Shown: positions 38,864 through 47,318 of the stretch, one piece after another
How positions within the stretch are numbered: the stretch's first letter is position 1
Layout of the letters: each line of letters starts with the position of its first letter
Assembly (NCBI RefSeq): GCF_002914525.1
Contig: NZ_LODW01000048.1
Span: 248,001-312,000 of the forward strand
DNA: 64,000 nucleotides
Direction of reading: 5' to 3'
Source: Rhizobium hidalgonense
GTDB taxonomy: Bacteria > Pseudomonadota > Alphaproteobacteria > Rhizobiales > Rhizobiaceae
Notes under the pieces: generated by a model
Told to the model about the DNA's origin: nothing
Seen by the model: only the letters and a program-made list of their open reading frames with translations
The model's database searches: none
Made by a program: the position numbers and the translations under genes

Positions 38864-39219
38864 ATGAACGACGCAAACAGCAACGCAGAACGTTACCTCG
38901 CCATCTGGAACGAGACCGATGCCGCACGCTCATCGCCGAGAGCTGGTCGGAGGCCGCAACCTATATCGATCCGCTGATGCGCGGCGAAGGTCATGAGCAG
39001 ATCAATTCGCTGGTCGAAGCGGTGCAGAGCCGCTTCCCCGGCTTCCGCTTCGAACTGATCGGCGCGGCAGACGGCTATGGCGACAATCTGCGCTTCTCCT
39101 GGGGCCTCGGGCCTGAAAATGGCGAAGCGCTCATCAAGGGCACGGATTTTGCCGAACTTGCGGGCGGCAAGCTGAAATCCGTCCGCGGCTTCATCGACCA
39201 ATTGCCGGAAGCCGCGTGA
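38864..39219 (+). pseudogene. NTF2/SnoaL-like protein with a frameshift
   Basis: An ATG at 38864 with AGGAG ahead starts MNDANSNAERYLAIWNETDA, a normal beginning for a small SnoaL/NTF2-like protein. At about 38916-38922 the frame slips: the rest (TLIAESWSEAATYIDPLMRG onward) continues in another frame to the stop at 39217-39219. The sequence GCCGCACGC at the slip suggests loss of 3n+1 bases between short direct repeats. In the first frame translation stops at 38975-38977, where TGATG could allow restart at 38977. The downstream XRE gene starts at the same stop (TGATG). Confidence 0.75.
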
Positions 39220-40013
39220 TGACGCCGACCGCCCGCTCTCTCGGAGTTCACCTGCGCGAATGGCGCCAGCGCCGCCGCATGAGCCAGCTGGATCTCGCAC
39301 TCGAAGCCGAGATCTCGCAGCGGCATCTGAGCTTCATCGAGAGCGGGCGCTCGACCCCGAGCCGCGAGATGCTGCTGCACCTTGCCGAGCGTCTCGAGAT
39401 ACCGCTGCGCGACAGGAACCCGCTGCTGCTGGCGGCGGGTTTCGCCCCTGTCTTTGCCGAACGCAAGCTCGATGACCCTGTCCTTCAGGCGGCGCGCCGT
39501 GCCGTCGATATGGTGCTCAAAGGGCACGAGCCCTTCCCGGCGCTCGCCATCGACCGCCACTGGACCCTGGTCGCCGCCAACGCCGCGATCGCTCCCTTAC
39601 TGTCCGGTGTTGCCGATCAGTCGCTGCTTGCACCGCCCGTCAACGTGCTGCGCCTCAGCTTGCATCCGCAGGGATTGGCGCCACACATCGCCAACCACGC
39701 TGAATGGCGCGCGCACCTGCTCGATAGGCTGCGTCAGCAGATATCGGCCTCGGGCGATCCTGTCCTGGAAACACTGCTGAAGGAGCTGCGGTCCTATCCA
39801 GCATCGGAACGGGCCGGCGAAGGCCATGCCGACTATGCCGGCATCGCCGTTCCCCTCCGGCTTGCGACCAAGGCCGGCTTGCTTTCGCTGATCTCGACAA
39901 CGACGGTCTTCGGCACGCCCGTCGATATCACTCTGTCGGAACTGGCCGTGGAGTCCTTCTTTCCAGCGGATGAAGAAACGGCCGCCATCCTGCGCAGCAT
40001 CGCACTCAACTGA
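39219..40013 (+). CDS. XRE family regulator with MmyB-like ligand domain
   Basis: A 264-residue regulator. The N-terminal helix-turn-helix reads MSQLDLALEAEISQRHLSFIESGRS (about 20-44). Residues 95-260 match the MmyB-like PAS-related domain that follows the HTH in many actinobacterial and proteobacterial regulators. Its start overlaps the stop of the NTF2-like gene, so it would be co-translated with that protein. Ligand and targets unknown. Confidence 0.87.
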   Translation: MTPTARSLGVHLREWRQRRRMSQLDLALEAEISQRHLSFIESGRSTPSREMLLHLAERLEIPLRDRNPLLLAAGFAPVFAERKLDDPVLQAARRAVDMVLKGHEPFPALAIDRHWTLVAANAAIAPLLSGVADQSLLAPPVNVLRLSLHPQGLAPHIANHAEWRAHLLDRLRQQISASGDPVLETLLKELRSYPASERAGEGHADYAGIAVPLRLATKAGLLSLISTTTVFGTPVDITLSELAVESFFPADEETAAILRSIALN

Positions 40014-40018
40014 GCGCC

Positions 40019-40654
40019 TCAGAACTCCACGCCCGGCTGGCCCTTGATGCCGGAGCGGAAGGGATGCTTGACGAGTTCCATCTCGGTGACCAGATCGGCG
40101 ATCTCGATCAGTTCTTCCTTGGCATTGCGGCCGGTCAGCACGACATGCGTCATATGGGGCTTCTCGTTCTTCAGAAAGGCGACGACCTCGTTGATGTCGA
40201 GATAGTCGTAGCGCAGCGCGATGTTGATTTCATCGAGCAGCACCATGGAATTGCGCTCGTCGCGGATCAGTTCCTTGGCCTTTTCCCAGGCAGCCGAGGC
40301 TGCAGCCACGTCGCGGGCGCGGTCCTGCGTTTCCCAGGTGAAACCCTCACCCATGGTGTGGAACTGGCAGAGATCGGAGAAATGCTTCTCGATCAGGTCA
40401 CGCTCGCCAGTCCACATCGCACCCTTGATGAACTGCACGACGGCGGACGGTTTGCCATGGGCGATGTGGCGGAAGATCATGCCGAAGGCGGAGGACGACT
40501 TGCCCTTGCCCTTGCCGGTATGGACGATGATCAAGCCTTTGCCGTCGGTCTTGGTCGCCATGATCTTGTCGCGCGCGGCCTTCTTCTTCGCCATTTTCTC
40601 GGCATGGCGCGCATCGTCCTTGCCCGTTTCGTTGTCTGGGATCTCGTCGCTCAT
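40019..40654 (-). CDS. cobO: Cob(I)yrinic acid a,c-diamide adenosyltransferase CobO
   Basis: A 211-residue enzyme of the CobA/CobO/BtuR group. The P-loop-like motif is HTGKGKGKSSSAFG near 45-58, and NSMVLLDEINIALRYDYLD lies near 140. It transfers the adenosyl group of ATP to cobalt. It follows cobN by 17 bp and is the last gene of the riboswitch-controlled unit. Confidence 0.95.
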   Translation of the reverse strand: MSDEIPDNETGKDDARHAEKMAKKKAARDKIMATKTDGKGLIIVHTGKGKGKSSSAFGMIFRHIAHGKPSAVVQFIKGAMWTGERDLIEKHFSDLCQFHTMGEGFTWETQDRARDVAAASAAWEKAKELIRDERNSMVLLDEINIALRYDYLDINEVVAFLKNEKPHMTHVVLTGRNAKEELIEIADLVTEMELVKHPFRSGIKGQPGVEF

Positions 40655-40671
40655 CGGTTCACCTCATTCTG

Positions 40672-43600
40672 TTATTTGGCCAAGTCGAACCGGGCCGAAT
40701 TGCTGCGCGGCGTCCAGAGGCTGCGGTCGATCGCTTCGCTGAGCCGCTCCCTCATCTCGTCGAATGCCGCCGGGTTCTTTTCCATCATGAAGCTGCGCAC
40801 GGCCGCATCGGCGACGAAGGCCTGATAGACCGCCTCGAAATGATGCGCGCTGACCGCCCCTGTCGTCGCCGCGAAAGCGAAGAGATAATCGACGGTGGCG
40901 GCGATCTCGGCCGCGCCCTTGTAACCGTGGCGCATGACGCCCGCGATCCATTTCGGATTGATGACGCGCCCGCGCACGACACGGCCGATCTCTTCCTCCA
41001 ACGAACGGATCACCGGCTTTTCCGGCCTGGAATGATCGTTGTGATAGATCGACGGGCGCGTGCCCACGAGCTGTTCGGCCGCCGCCGCCATGCCGCCCTC
41101 GAACTGATAGTAGTCGTCGCTGTCGAGCAGATCGTGCTCGCGATTGTCCTGGTTCTGAACGACGGCCTGCACCGAGCGCAGCCGCTCCTCGAACAGGCCG
41201 CGCTCGGCCTGGCCCTCCTCGCCGGCGCCATAGGCGTAAGAGCCCCAGACGAGATAGGCTTCGGCGAGATCGGCACGCCGCTCCCAGCCCTTTTCGTCGA
41301 TCAGCGCCTGCAGGCCGGCGCCGTAGGCGCCGGGCTTCGAACCGAAGACACGGTAGCCCGCCCGCCGTTTTGCCGAGCCCTCGTCCAGACCGGCAGCGGC
41401 AAGCCTTGCCGCCTCGCCGCGCATGCGCGCAGCAATCGGATTGTCGGCCGCGTCCTCGTCGAGCGCGCCGACGGCGCGGATCGCCTTGTCGAATAGGGCG
41501 ATCTGCTCGGGAAAGGCGTCGCGGAAAAAGCCTGAGATCCTGAGCGTCACGTCGACGCGCGGCCGTCCGAGCACTGCTTGCGGGATGATCTCATAGCCGG
41601 TGACGCGGCGCGAACTCATGTCCCAGAGCGGCTTGACGCCGATCAGTGCCAGCGCCTGGGCGATATCGTCGCCGCCGCTGCGCATGTTCGACGTGCCCCA
41701 GGCGGTCAGCCCGAAGGAGACAGGCCACTCGCCGTGATCCTGCACATAACGGCGCACCAAAAGCTCGGCCGACTTTTTGCCGAGTTCATAGGCCGCCGGC
41801 GTCGGCACGGCGCGGCTGTCGACGGAGTAAAAATTCCGGCCCGTCGGCAGCACATCCGACCGCCCGCGCGTCGGCGCGCCGGAGGGACCGGGTGCGACGA
41901 AGCGCCCGTCGAGGCCATTGAGCAGGCCCGCGATCTCAGCGGGGCCGCAGTCAAGGATCGAGGGTTTGAGACGGGTCTCGATTTCGTCAAGAACCGTCCG
42001 CGTCGCCGTCCATGCCGCAGGACATTCCATTTCGCCGGAAACAAACGTGGCGGCGAGCAGTTCGATCCGCTCGACCGTGTCGCCGTTGCTGCGCCAGGGG
42101 GTGTCGAGGATATCGGCGAGGATCGGGGACTTAGGACCGGTCCAAGGGGCGGCCATGTCGCAGTCGAGAGGGTCGAAGGTGGGGCCCCCCCCCTCTGTCC
42201 TGCCGGACATCTCCCCCACAAGGGGGGAGATCGGCAAGAGGCTAGACCGCAATTCCACGTCGGTTGTTTGGGAAAGCCGGTGCCCCGATTCAATCTCCCC
42301 CTGTGCGGGGGAGATGTCCGGCAGGACAGAGGGGGGTGCCACAGGCACGCTGCTTACCCCCGCATCCCCAGCAATCGCCCGCTGCAGGCTCGCGTCCCCA
42401 CCTTCGCCCAGCCCGCGCGGCACCCGCGCCAGCGCCACCGTCAAATCCGTCAGCAGCCGTCCCTGCGGCGACACGCCGAACACGTGCAGTCCATCGCGGA
42501 TCTGCATTTCCTTGAGGTCGCAGAGATAGGCGTCGAGCTTCTTCAGCGCCTCGTTCTCGCTTTCGCCCTTGGCAATGCCCGCGTCCCGGTCGAGACCGAT
42601 ATCAGCAACGAGTTCCAGGATCTGCCGGCTGAGCAGCCGGATGCGACGGGGATCGCCACCGGAGGCCTCGTAGTATTCGTCGACCAGCGCTTCCAGATCC
42701 TTGAGCGGCCCGTAGCTTTCGGCCCGCGTCAAAGGCGGCGTCAGGTGATCGATAATAACGGCCGCAGTCCGGCGTTTGGCCTGGGTGCCCTCGCCCGGAT
42801 CGTTGACGATGAACGGATAGAGATGCGGCAGCGGCCCGAGGATCGCCTCGGGATAACAGTCCTCCGACAGCGCCAGCGCCTTGCCCGGCAGCCATTCGAG
42901 ATTGCCATGTTTGCCCATGTGGATGACGGCGTCGGCGCCGAACTCGCGCCGCAGGAAAGCATAAAAGGCAAGGTAACCATGCGGCGGCACGAGATCCGGC
43001 GAATGGTAGCTTTCTTTGGGATCGATATTGTAGCCGCGCGCCGGTTGGATGCCGACGAGCACGCCGCCGAAGCGGGCGAAAGGCAGGGCGAATGCGCCCT
43101 CGCGAAAATACGGATCGCTCTCGGGATCGCCCCAGCGGGCTCTCACCTCATCCTGAATCTGATTGGGAAGAGATTCCAGGAAGCTATTGTAGCGACTCAA
43201 GGAAAGCGTTTCGCGGATGATCCTGCCGTCACGCCCTGAATTGGTCGGCCCTTGCATCAGATGCCGGATCAGCGCGTCACCGTCGGCCGGAATATCGGCA
43301 AGCGGATAACCCGCTGCCTGCATCGCCCGAAGCACCTCGATGCTGCCGGCCGGCGTATCCAGGCCGACCCCGTTGCCGAGCCGACCGTCGCGGTTCGGAT
43401 AGTTCGCCATGACGAGCGCAATGCGCCGGTCACGCGCCGGCCTCCCACGCAGCCGCGCCCAATTGGCGGCGAGTTCCGCCGTATAGTGCACCCGGCCGGC
43501 GTCTGGTTCGCTGGCGACGATGTTGGTCTCGACCGCTGCATCGTAGCGCGCCGCCGTCTTGAAGGAGACTGCCCGCGCCAACACCCTTCCGTCGACTTCC

Positions 43601-44805
43601 GGCAGCGCCACATTCATGCCGAGATCACGGGCCGACAGACCTTGCGAGGAGGCAGCCCATGCCTCCCGCGACGAGGCCGACAGGATCGCCTGCAGCACGA
43701 CCGCCCCATTCGCCTCCAGCACTGTCGGCTGCCGGTCCGCACCCGGGGCCGAGACGGCAAAGCCGGTGGTGTTGATGACGACATCGGGTTTCAGCGCCGA
43801 AAACACGCTTTCGAGAATGCCTGTGGAAACCGGGTCCTTGAGGCTGTAGGCAAAGACCGGCAGCGGCCTCAGGCCAAGCGACTGCAAAGCGTCGATCAGC
43901 GCCTCGATCGGTCCGGTCTCGCCACTCTGGACGAGGGCGCGGTAGAAACTGATGGCGACGATGGGGGAAACCGCAGGTTCGAATCCCATCTTCTCCGTCG
44001 ACCTTGGGGCACCCCCCTCTGTCCTGCCGGACATCTCCCCCACAGGGGGGGCGATCGGGGATGAGAAGCCTCGTGCCGCCTCTTCCGGCGAAAGTACGGC
44101 ATTCTCAAACGTTTCTTTTGTTGGAAGCCCAAGCGACTTGCCGATCTCCCCCCTTGGGGGGAAGATGTCCGGCAGGACAGAGGGGGGTACCACAACCTCC
44201 ACCGATGAGGAGGGCACCTCCAGAGCCACCCGCCGCCACTCCTCGACACCGATCAGCCCACGCCCCGGCCACCATATGCCGGCCTTCATCAAAGGCGCCG
44301 CTGGCGCGGGTTTCTCGGCCCCCATCAGCATCGCCCCGGCATAGTCGAGAAAGGCCCGCGCGTTGCTATCGCCGCCTTCGATGAGATAGGCCCAGAGCGC
44401 ATTCAAATCGTCGAGATCGACATTCGAAAAAGCCACAAGCCCCGCATCCGGCCTGGCGTCGCCCGGCAGCACGGCAATCAACGCGCCATTGCGTGCCGCA
44501 GCCGCATGCAGCGCTTCCAGCGCATAGTGGAAATAGCTCGCCCCGCCGAGCGCCCGCACGATGATCAACTTGGCATGGCGCGCCGTGCGCTCGACATAGG
44601 TATCGACCGACATCGGATGCTTGAGGCTCATCAGACTGGCGAGCCTCAACGTATGGCCGATCGCCCCGCCGGCATGAGCCGTAGCGATCGCCGCAAGCTC
44701 GCTGTCGGCAGCCGATAGGAACAGGATATCGCCCGGCGTCTGCCCGAGGTCGATCGCCTCGTCGCCGTCGCTGATCGTTCCCTGTTGAGCCAGAAGCAGA
44801 TGCAT
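40672..44805 (-). CDS. cobN: Cobaltochelatase subunit CobN with two in-frame palindromic insertions
   Basis: A 1377-residue large subunit of the ATP-dependent aerobic cobaltochelatase (CobNST), which inserts cobalt into hydrogenobyrinic acid diamide. The conserved body is intact (HMGKHGNLEWLPGKALAL near 600 and YEYNTGK-type C-terminal region RGRVINPKWI). Rhizobial CobN proteins I know are about 1260-1275 residues. The excess of about 110 is explained by two repeat-derived segments at about 207-265 and 824-873, with PPSVLPDI near each start and GEMSGRTEGG near each end. Both read in the same frame without stops. Whether the enlarged protein is fully active is unknown. The gene follows cobW by 4 bp. 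Confidence 0.93.
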   Translation of the reverse strand: MHLLLAQQGTISDGDEAIDLGQTPGDILFLSAADSELAAIATAHAGGAIGHTLRLASLMSLKHPMSVDTYVERTARHAKLIIVRALGGASYFHYALEALHAAAARNGALIAVLPGDARPDAGLVAFSNVDLDDLNALWAYLIEGGDSNARAFLDYAGAMLMGAEKPAPAAPLMKAGIWWPGRGLIGVEEWRRVALEVPSSSVEVVVPPSVLPDIFPPRGEIGKSLGLPTKETFENAVLSPEEAARGFSSPIAPPVGEMSGRTEGGAPRSTEKMGFEPAVSPIVAISFYRALVQSGETGPIEALIDALQSLGLRPLPVFAYSLKDPVSTGILESVFSALKPDVVINTTGFAVSAPGADRQPTVLEANGAVVLQAILSASSREAWAASSQGLSARDLGMNVALPEVDGRVLARAVSFKTAARYDAAVETNIVASEPDAGRVHYTAELAANWARLRGRPARDRRIALVMANYPNRDGRLGNGVGLDTPAGSIEVLRAMQAAGYPLADIPADGDALIRHLMQGPTNSGRDGRIIRETLSLSRYNSFLESLPNQIQDEVRARWGDPESDPYFREGAFALPFARFGGVLVGIQPARGYNIDPKESYHSPDLVPPHGYLAFYAFLRREFGADAVIHMGKHGNLEWLPGKALALSEDCYPEAILGPLPHLYPFIVNDPGEGTQAKRRTAAVIIDHLTPPLTRAESYGPLKDLEALVDEYYEASGGDPRRIRLLSRQILELVADIGLDRDAGIAKGESENEALKKLDAYLCDLKEMQIRDGLHVFGVSPQGRLLTDLTVALARVPRGLGEGGDASLQRAIAGDAGVSSVPVAPPSVLPDISPAQGEIESGHRLSQTTDVELRSSLLPISPLVGEMSGRTEGGGPTFDPLDCDMAAPWTGPKSPILADILDTPWRSNGDTVERIELLAATFVSGEMECPAAWTATRTVLDEIETRLKPSILDCGPAEIAGLLNGLDGRFVAPGPSGAPTRGRSDVLPTGRNFYSVDSRAVPTPAAYELGKKSAELLVRRYVQDHGEWPVSFGLTAWGTSNMRSGGDDIAQALALIGVKPLWDMSSRRVTGYEIIPQAVLGRPRVDVTLRISGFFRDAFPEQIALFDKAIRAVGALDEDAADNPIAARMRGEAARLAAAGLDEGSAKRRAGYRVFGSKPGAYGAGLQALIDEKGWERRADLAEAYLVWGSYAYGAGEEGQAERGLFEERLRSVQAVVQNQDNREHDLLDSDDYYQFEGGMAAAAEQLVGTRPSIYHNDHSRPEKPVIRSLEEEIGRVVRGRVINPKWIAGVMRHGYKGAAEIAATVDYLFAFAATTGAVSAHHFEAVYQAFVADAAVRSFMMEKNPAAFDEMRERLSEAIDRSLWTPRSNSARFDLAK
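42188..42336. repeat. Palindromic element A inside cobN
   Basis: The 149-bp element starts with CCCCCCTCTGTCCTGCCGGA and ends with its inverted copy (TCCGGCAGGACAGAGGGGGG); the arms extend about 30 bp each. Inner hairpins CTCCCCC/GGGGGAG flank a unique core of about 60 bp. It is open in the cobN frame. It resembles RIME-type intergenic elements but lies inside a gene. Confidence 0.85.
44012..44187. repeat. Palindromic element B inside cobN
   Basis: The 176-bp element has the same outer arms as element A (positions 44012-44041 and about 44160-44187) but a different, longer core. It lies 1.7 kb away in the same gene and is open in the same frame, giving the same peptide ends. The shared ends and different cores show that this is a mobile family rather than a gene duplication. 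Confidence 0.85.
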
Positions 44806-44809
44806 GGGC

Positions 44810-45859
44810 TTACGCCAGCGCCTCGATCGCTGCCCTTACCGCACCCTCATCCATTTCGTGCAGGCCGATGACGACGAGGCGCGTTGCGCGCGTTTCGCCC
44901 AGGCCCCAGGCGCGGTCGAAGTAGTGGTCGATGCGGCTGCCGACGGCCTGCAGCTGCAGGCGCATCGGCTTGCCTGAAACATCGACGAAGCCCTTGAGGC
45001 GCAGCACGTCATGGGTTGAGATGATCGTCTTCAGGGCTTCGACGAAACCGGCGGGATCGGCAACGGCGCCGAGCTCGACGACGAAGCTGTCGAATTCATC
45101 GTGATCGTGCGGCACGCCGTCCTCATGCTCCAGCTCGTGATGCGACTTGCGGTTGGCGATATCATCCTCCGTGCCGATGCCGAGGCCGAGCAGGATGCCG
45201 GCCGGAACCTCGCCGTTTTTCGCCTCGATCATCACCGGCTTGCGCACGGTGCGGGAGGCGACTTCGTCACGCACGCGGCCAAGGCCGGCGACGTCGATCA
45301 GGTCCGTCTTGTTGAGCACGATCAGATCGGCGCAGGTGAGCTGATCCTCGAACAACTCCTCGATCGGGCTTTCGTGATCGAGCGATTCATCCTCGGCGCG
45401 CCGCGCATCGACGGCATCATGGTCGTCGGCGAAGCGGCCGGCGGCGACCGCTGCACTATCGACCACCGTGATGACGCCGTCGACGGTCACCTGGGTGCGG
45501 ATATCGGGCCAGTTGAAGGCGGCGACCAAAGGCTGCGGCAAGGCAAGCCCCGAGGTTTCGATGACGATATGGTCGGGCCGCTGCTCGCGTTCCAGGAGCT
45601 TCGTCATCGTCGGAATAAAATCGTCGGCAACGGTGCAGCAGATGCAGCCATTGGTGAGCTCGATGATATCGTCCTCGGTGCAATTCTCAGCGCCGCAGCC
45701 TTTCAGCACCTCACCATCGACACCGAGATCGCCGAATTCGTTGATAATCAGCGCAATCTTCTTGCCCCCGGCATTGGTGAGTAGGTTGCGGATCATCGTC
45801 GTCTTGCCGGCGCCGAGGAAGCCGGTGATGACGGTTGCAGGAATCTTTTGCTGGTTCAT
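44810..45859 (-). CDS. cobW: CobW, GTP-dependent metallochaperone
   Basis: A 349-residue G3E-family GTPase. Walker A is GFLGAGKTTMI near 14-24, the metal-binding CxCC motif is GCICC near 72-76, and the GTP-specific NKTD lies near 183. A His/Asp-rich linker (HHELEHEDGVPHDHDEFD) sits before the C-terminal CobW_C domain. CobW is thought to deliver cobalt to CobNST, which fits its place right before cobN. It is in the riboswitch-controlled operon. Confidence 0.95.
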   Translation of the reverse strand: MNQQKIPATVITGFLGAGKTTMIRNLLTNAGGKKIALIINEFGDLGVDGEVLKGCGAENCTEDDIIELTNGCICCTVADDFIPTMTKLLEREQRPDHIVIETSGLALPQPLVAAFNWPDIRTQVTVDGVITVVDSAAVAAGRFADDHDAVDARRAEDESLDHESPIEELFEDQLTCADLIVLNKTDLIDVAGLGRVRDEVASRTVRKPVMIEAKNGEVPAGILLGLGIGTEDDIANRKSHHELEHEDGVPHDHDEFDSFVVELGAVADPAGFVEALKTIISTHDVLRLKGFVDVSGKPMRLQLQAVGSRIDHYFDRAWGLGETRATRLVVIGLHEMDEGAVRAAIEALA

Positions 45860-45863
45860 GGAT

Positions 45864-46373
45864 TTAACCCTTCATTTTCAGCGGCAGACCTGCCGCGATA
45901 AAATAGACTTCGGCGGCCTTCGCCGCGATCGATTGGTGCAGCCGGCCGGCGTGATCGCGAAAATCCCGCGCCATGCGATTGTCGGGCACGATGCCGAGGC
46001 CGACCTCGTTGGAAACGAAAACGAGGCGCGCCTTCGCGTCCGGCAGGAAATCGGCGAGTGCGGTAAACTCCGCTGTCATATCCCGCTCCTCCATCATCAG
46101 ATTGGTGACCCAGAGCGTCAGGCAGTCGATCAGCACGATACGCCCCTCGCTGTCGATGGCGGCAAGCTTGCCGACCAGATCGAGCGGCTCCTCATGCGTC
46201 GTCCAGGAGGGGCCGCGATCGGCCCTGTGCTGGGCAATGCGCGCCTGCATCTCGTCATCCCATGCCCGCCCGGTCGCGATGTAGTGGCGATCGAGGCCGC
46301 TTGCGATCACGAGGGATTCGGCAAAGCGGGATTTGCCCGAGCGGGCGCCGCCGAGGACGAGGGTGGCGGTCAT
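45864..46373 (-). CDS. cobP: Adenosylcobinamide kinase/guanylyltransferase CobP (CobU)
   Basis: A 169-residue bifunctional enzyme that phosphorylates adenosylcobinamide and then attaches GMP. The P-loop [15 protein letters not shown] (about 5-19) and the conserved [13 protein letters not shown] near 80 are typical, as is the [11 protein letters not shown] motif. I chose ATG 46373 at the conserved start; the longer frame upstream translates the repeat at 46420-46583. It is the first gene after the B12 riboswitch. Confidence 0.94.
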   Translation of the reverse strand: MTATLVLGGARSGKSRFAESLVIASGLDRHYIATGRAWDDEMQARIAQHRADRGPSWTTHEEPLDLVGKLAAIDSEGRIVLIDCLTLWVTNLMMEERDMTAEFTALADFLPDAKARLVFVSNEVGLGIVPDNRMARDFRDHAGRLHQSIAAKAAEVYFIAAGLPLKMKG

Positions 46374-46419
46374 GCCGAAGCGACCCTGCGAGATAGGGTA
46401 AAGCGGCGCCACGTCCCTC

Positions 46420-46583
46420 TTCTCCCCAGCGGGGACAAGGTGCCGGCAGGCGGTTGAGGGGGTGAGCGGCGAAGCCGCGATTGCACTGAGCGCAAGTGAA
46501 GGGCAAAAGGACGGAGGTGCCGCGCGGCCCACTCATTCGACCCTTCGGGCCACCTTCTCCCCGCTGGGGAGAAGGGGAAATTC
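46420..46583. repeat. RIME-like palindromic element in the cobP leader
   Basis: The ends are inverted: CCCTCTTCTCCCCAGCGGGG at the left and CTTCTCCCCGCTGGGGAGAAGG at the right, each itself a hairpin. It lies between the riboswitch and the cobP start, inside the leader transcript, where its folding could influence the expression platform. Confidence 0.7.
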
Positions 46584-46679
46584 CATGGCACCGCACCAGG
46601 CCGCGCCGAATTCAATCGTTCAGCCAAAACAACCTCCGTGCTGGCAGCGGGCCTCTTGCCCAGGGGTGGGCTTCTCGCC

Positions 46680-47060
46680 CGGCAGGAATGGCAGGTCTCC
46701 TGGCTCGCGGTTATCGGCCCCGACCGGGGCGACCCGTTACGGTCGCCCCTGATCGTGCCAGCGGATCTGCCTCGCCTTCCCGGCTGCATCGGTGAAGAGG
46801 TGGACGATTCGTAGAAATAGAGGCGTCCGACCCCGGTTGATCACCATGCATGTCCAGTGGCTTTTCCGGCATGTCGCCCCTCTGGCCCGCCTGCACCATT
46901 GCAAGTGTCGGCCGGAAGCGCTCGATGCCGGATGGAAGACCCTGACCGCCTACAGTCGCGGGGTCGGCTGTGATGAAGGCGCCCGGCTTGGGTCCGCCCC
47001 GTCACATTCCCTTTTCATCCGAAAGGGCGCTACGCCGATCCGGAACCATCCGTTATATCG
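46680..47060 (-). promoter_or_regulatory. Cobalamin riboswitch controlling cobP-cobW-cobN-cobO
   Basis: The minus strand carries the ordered conserved blocks of a B12 element: AAAAGGGAA (about 47015-47007), CCCCGCGACTGT (46963-46952), GCCACTGG (46861-46854), GGGAAGGCG (46781-46773) and the B12 box AGCCAGGAGACCTGCC (46705-46690). Spacing between the second and third blocks is about 90 nt, more than usual, so a peripheral arm is enlarged. About 300 nt separate the box from cobP, partly filled by a RIME-like repeat. High adenosylcobalamin should switch the operon off. Confidence 0.9.
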
Positions 47061-47318
47061 GGATGGCCAGGCGACCATCCGTTAGATCGATGGTTAGGCA
47101 AGCCGGGGAATGAAGTCAACCGGCCTTGGCGGTGGGCCAATCGTTTGCGAGGCGGCACGCTCGGCCAAACACGACTTACCCTACCAGAATTATCGTCATT
47201 TATCAGAGACTTATGTCATAAATATTTGACTCTCGCGCCGGCTTTTCGCCGCAATTGCAAGGCAAGCGGACGGCATCATCGCCCTTGACCGGGTCTCTCC
47301 CCGCCTAGTTGTCTAGCC

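Noticed and set aside
43978..43992. GGTTCGAATCCCATC resembling a tRNA T-arm
   Set aside because: It lies inside cobN in frame, and no cloverleaf can be formed around it.
46374..46532. N-terminal extension of CobP by 53 residues
   Set aside because: The extra peptide is a translation of the RIME-like repeat; the conserved P-loop start is at 46373.
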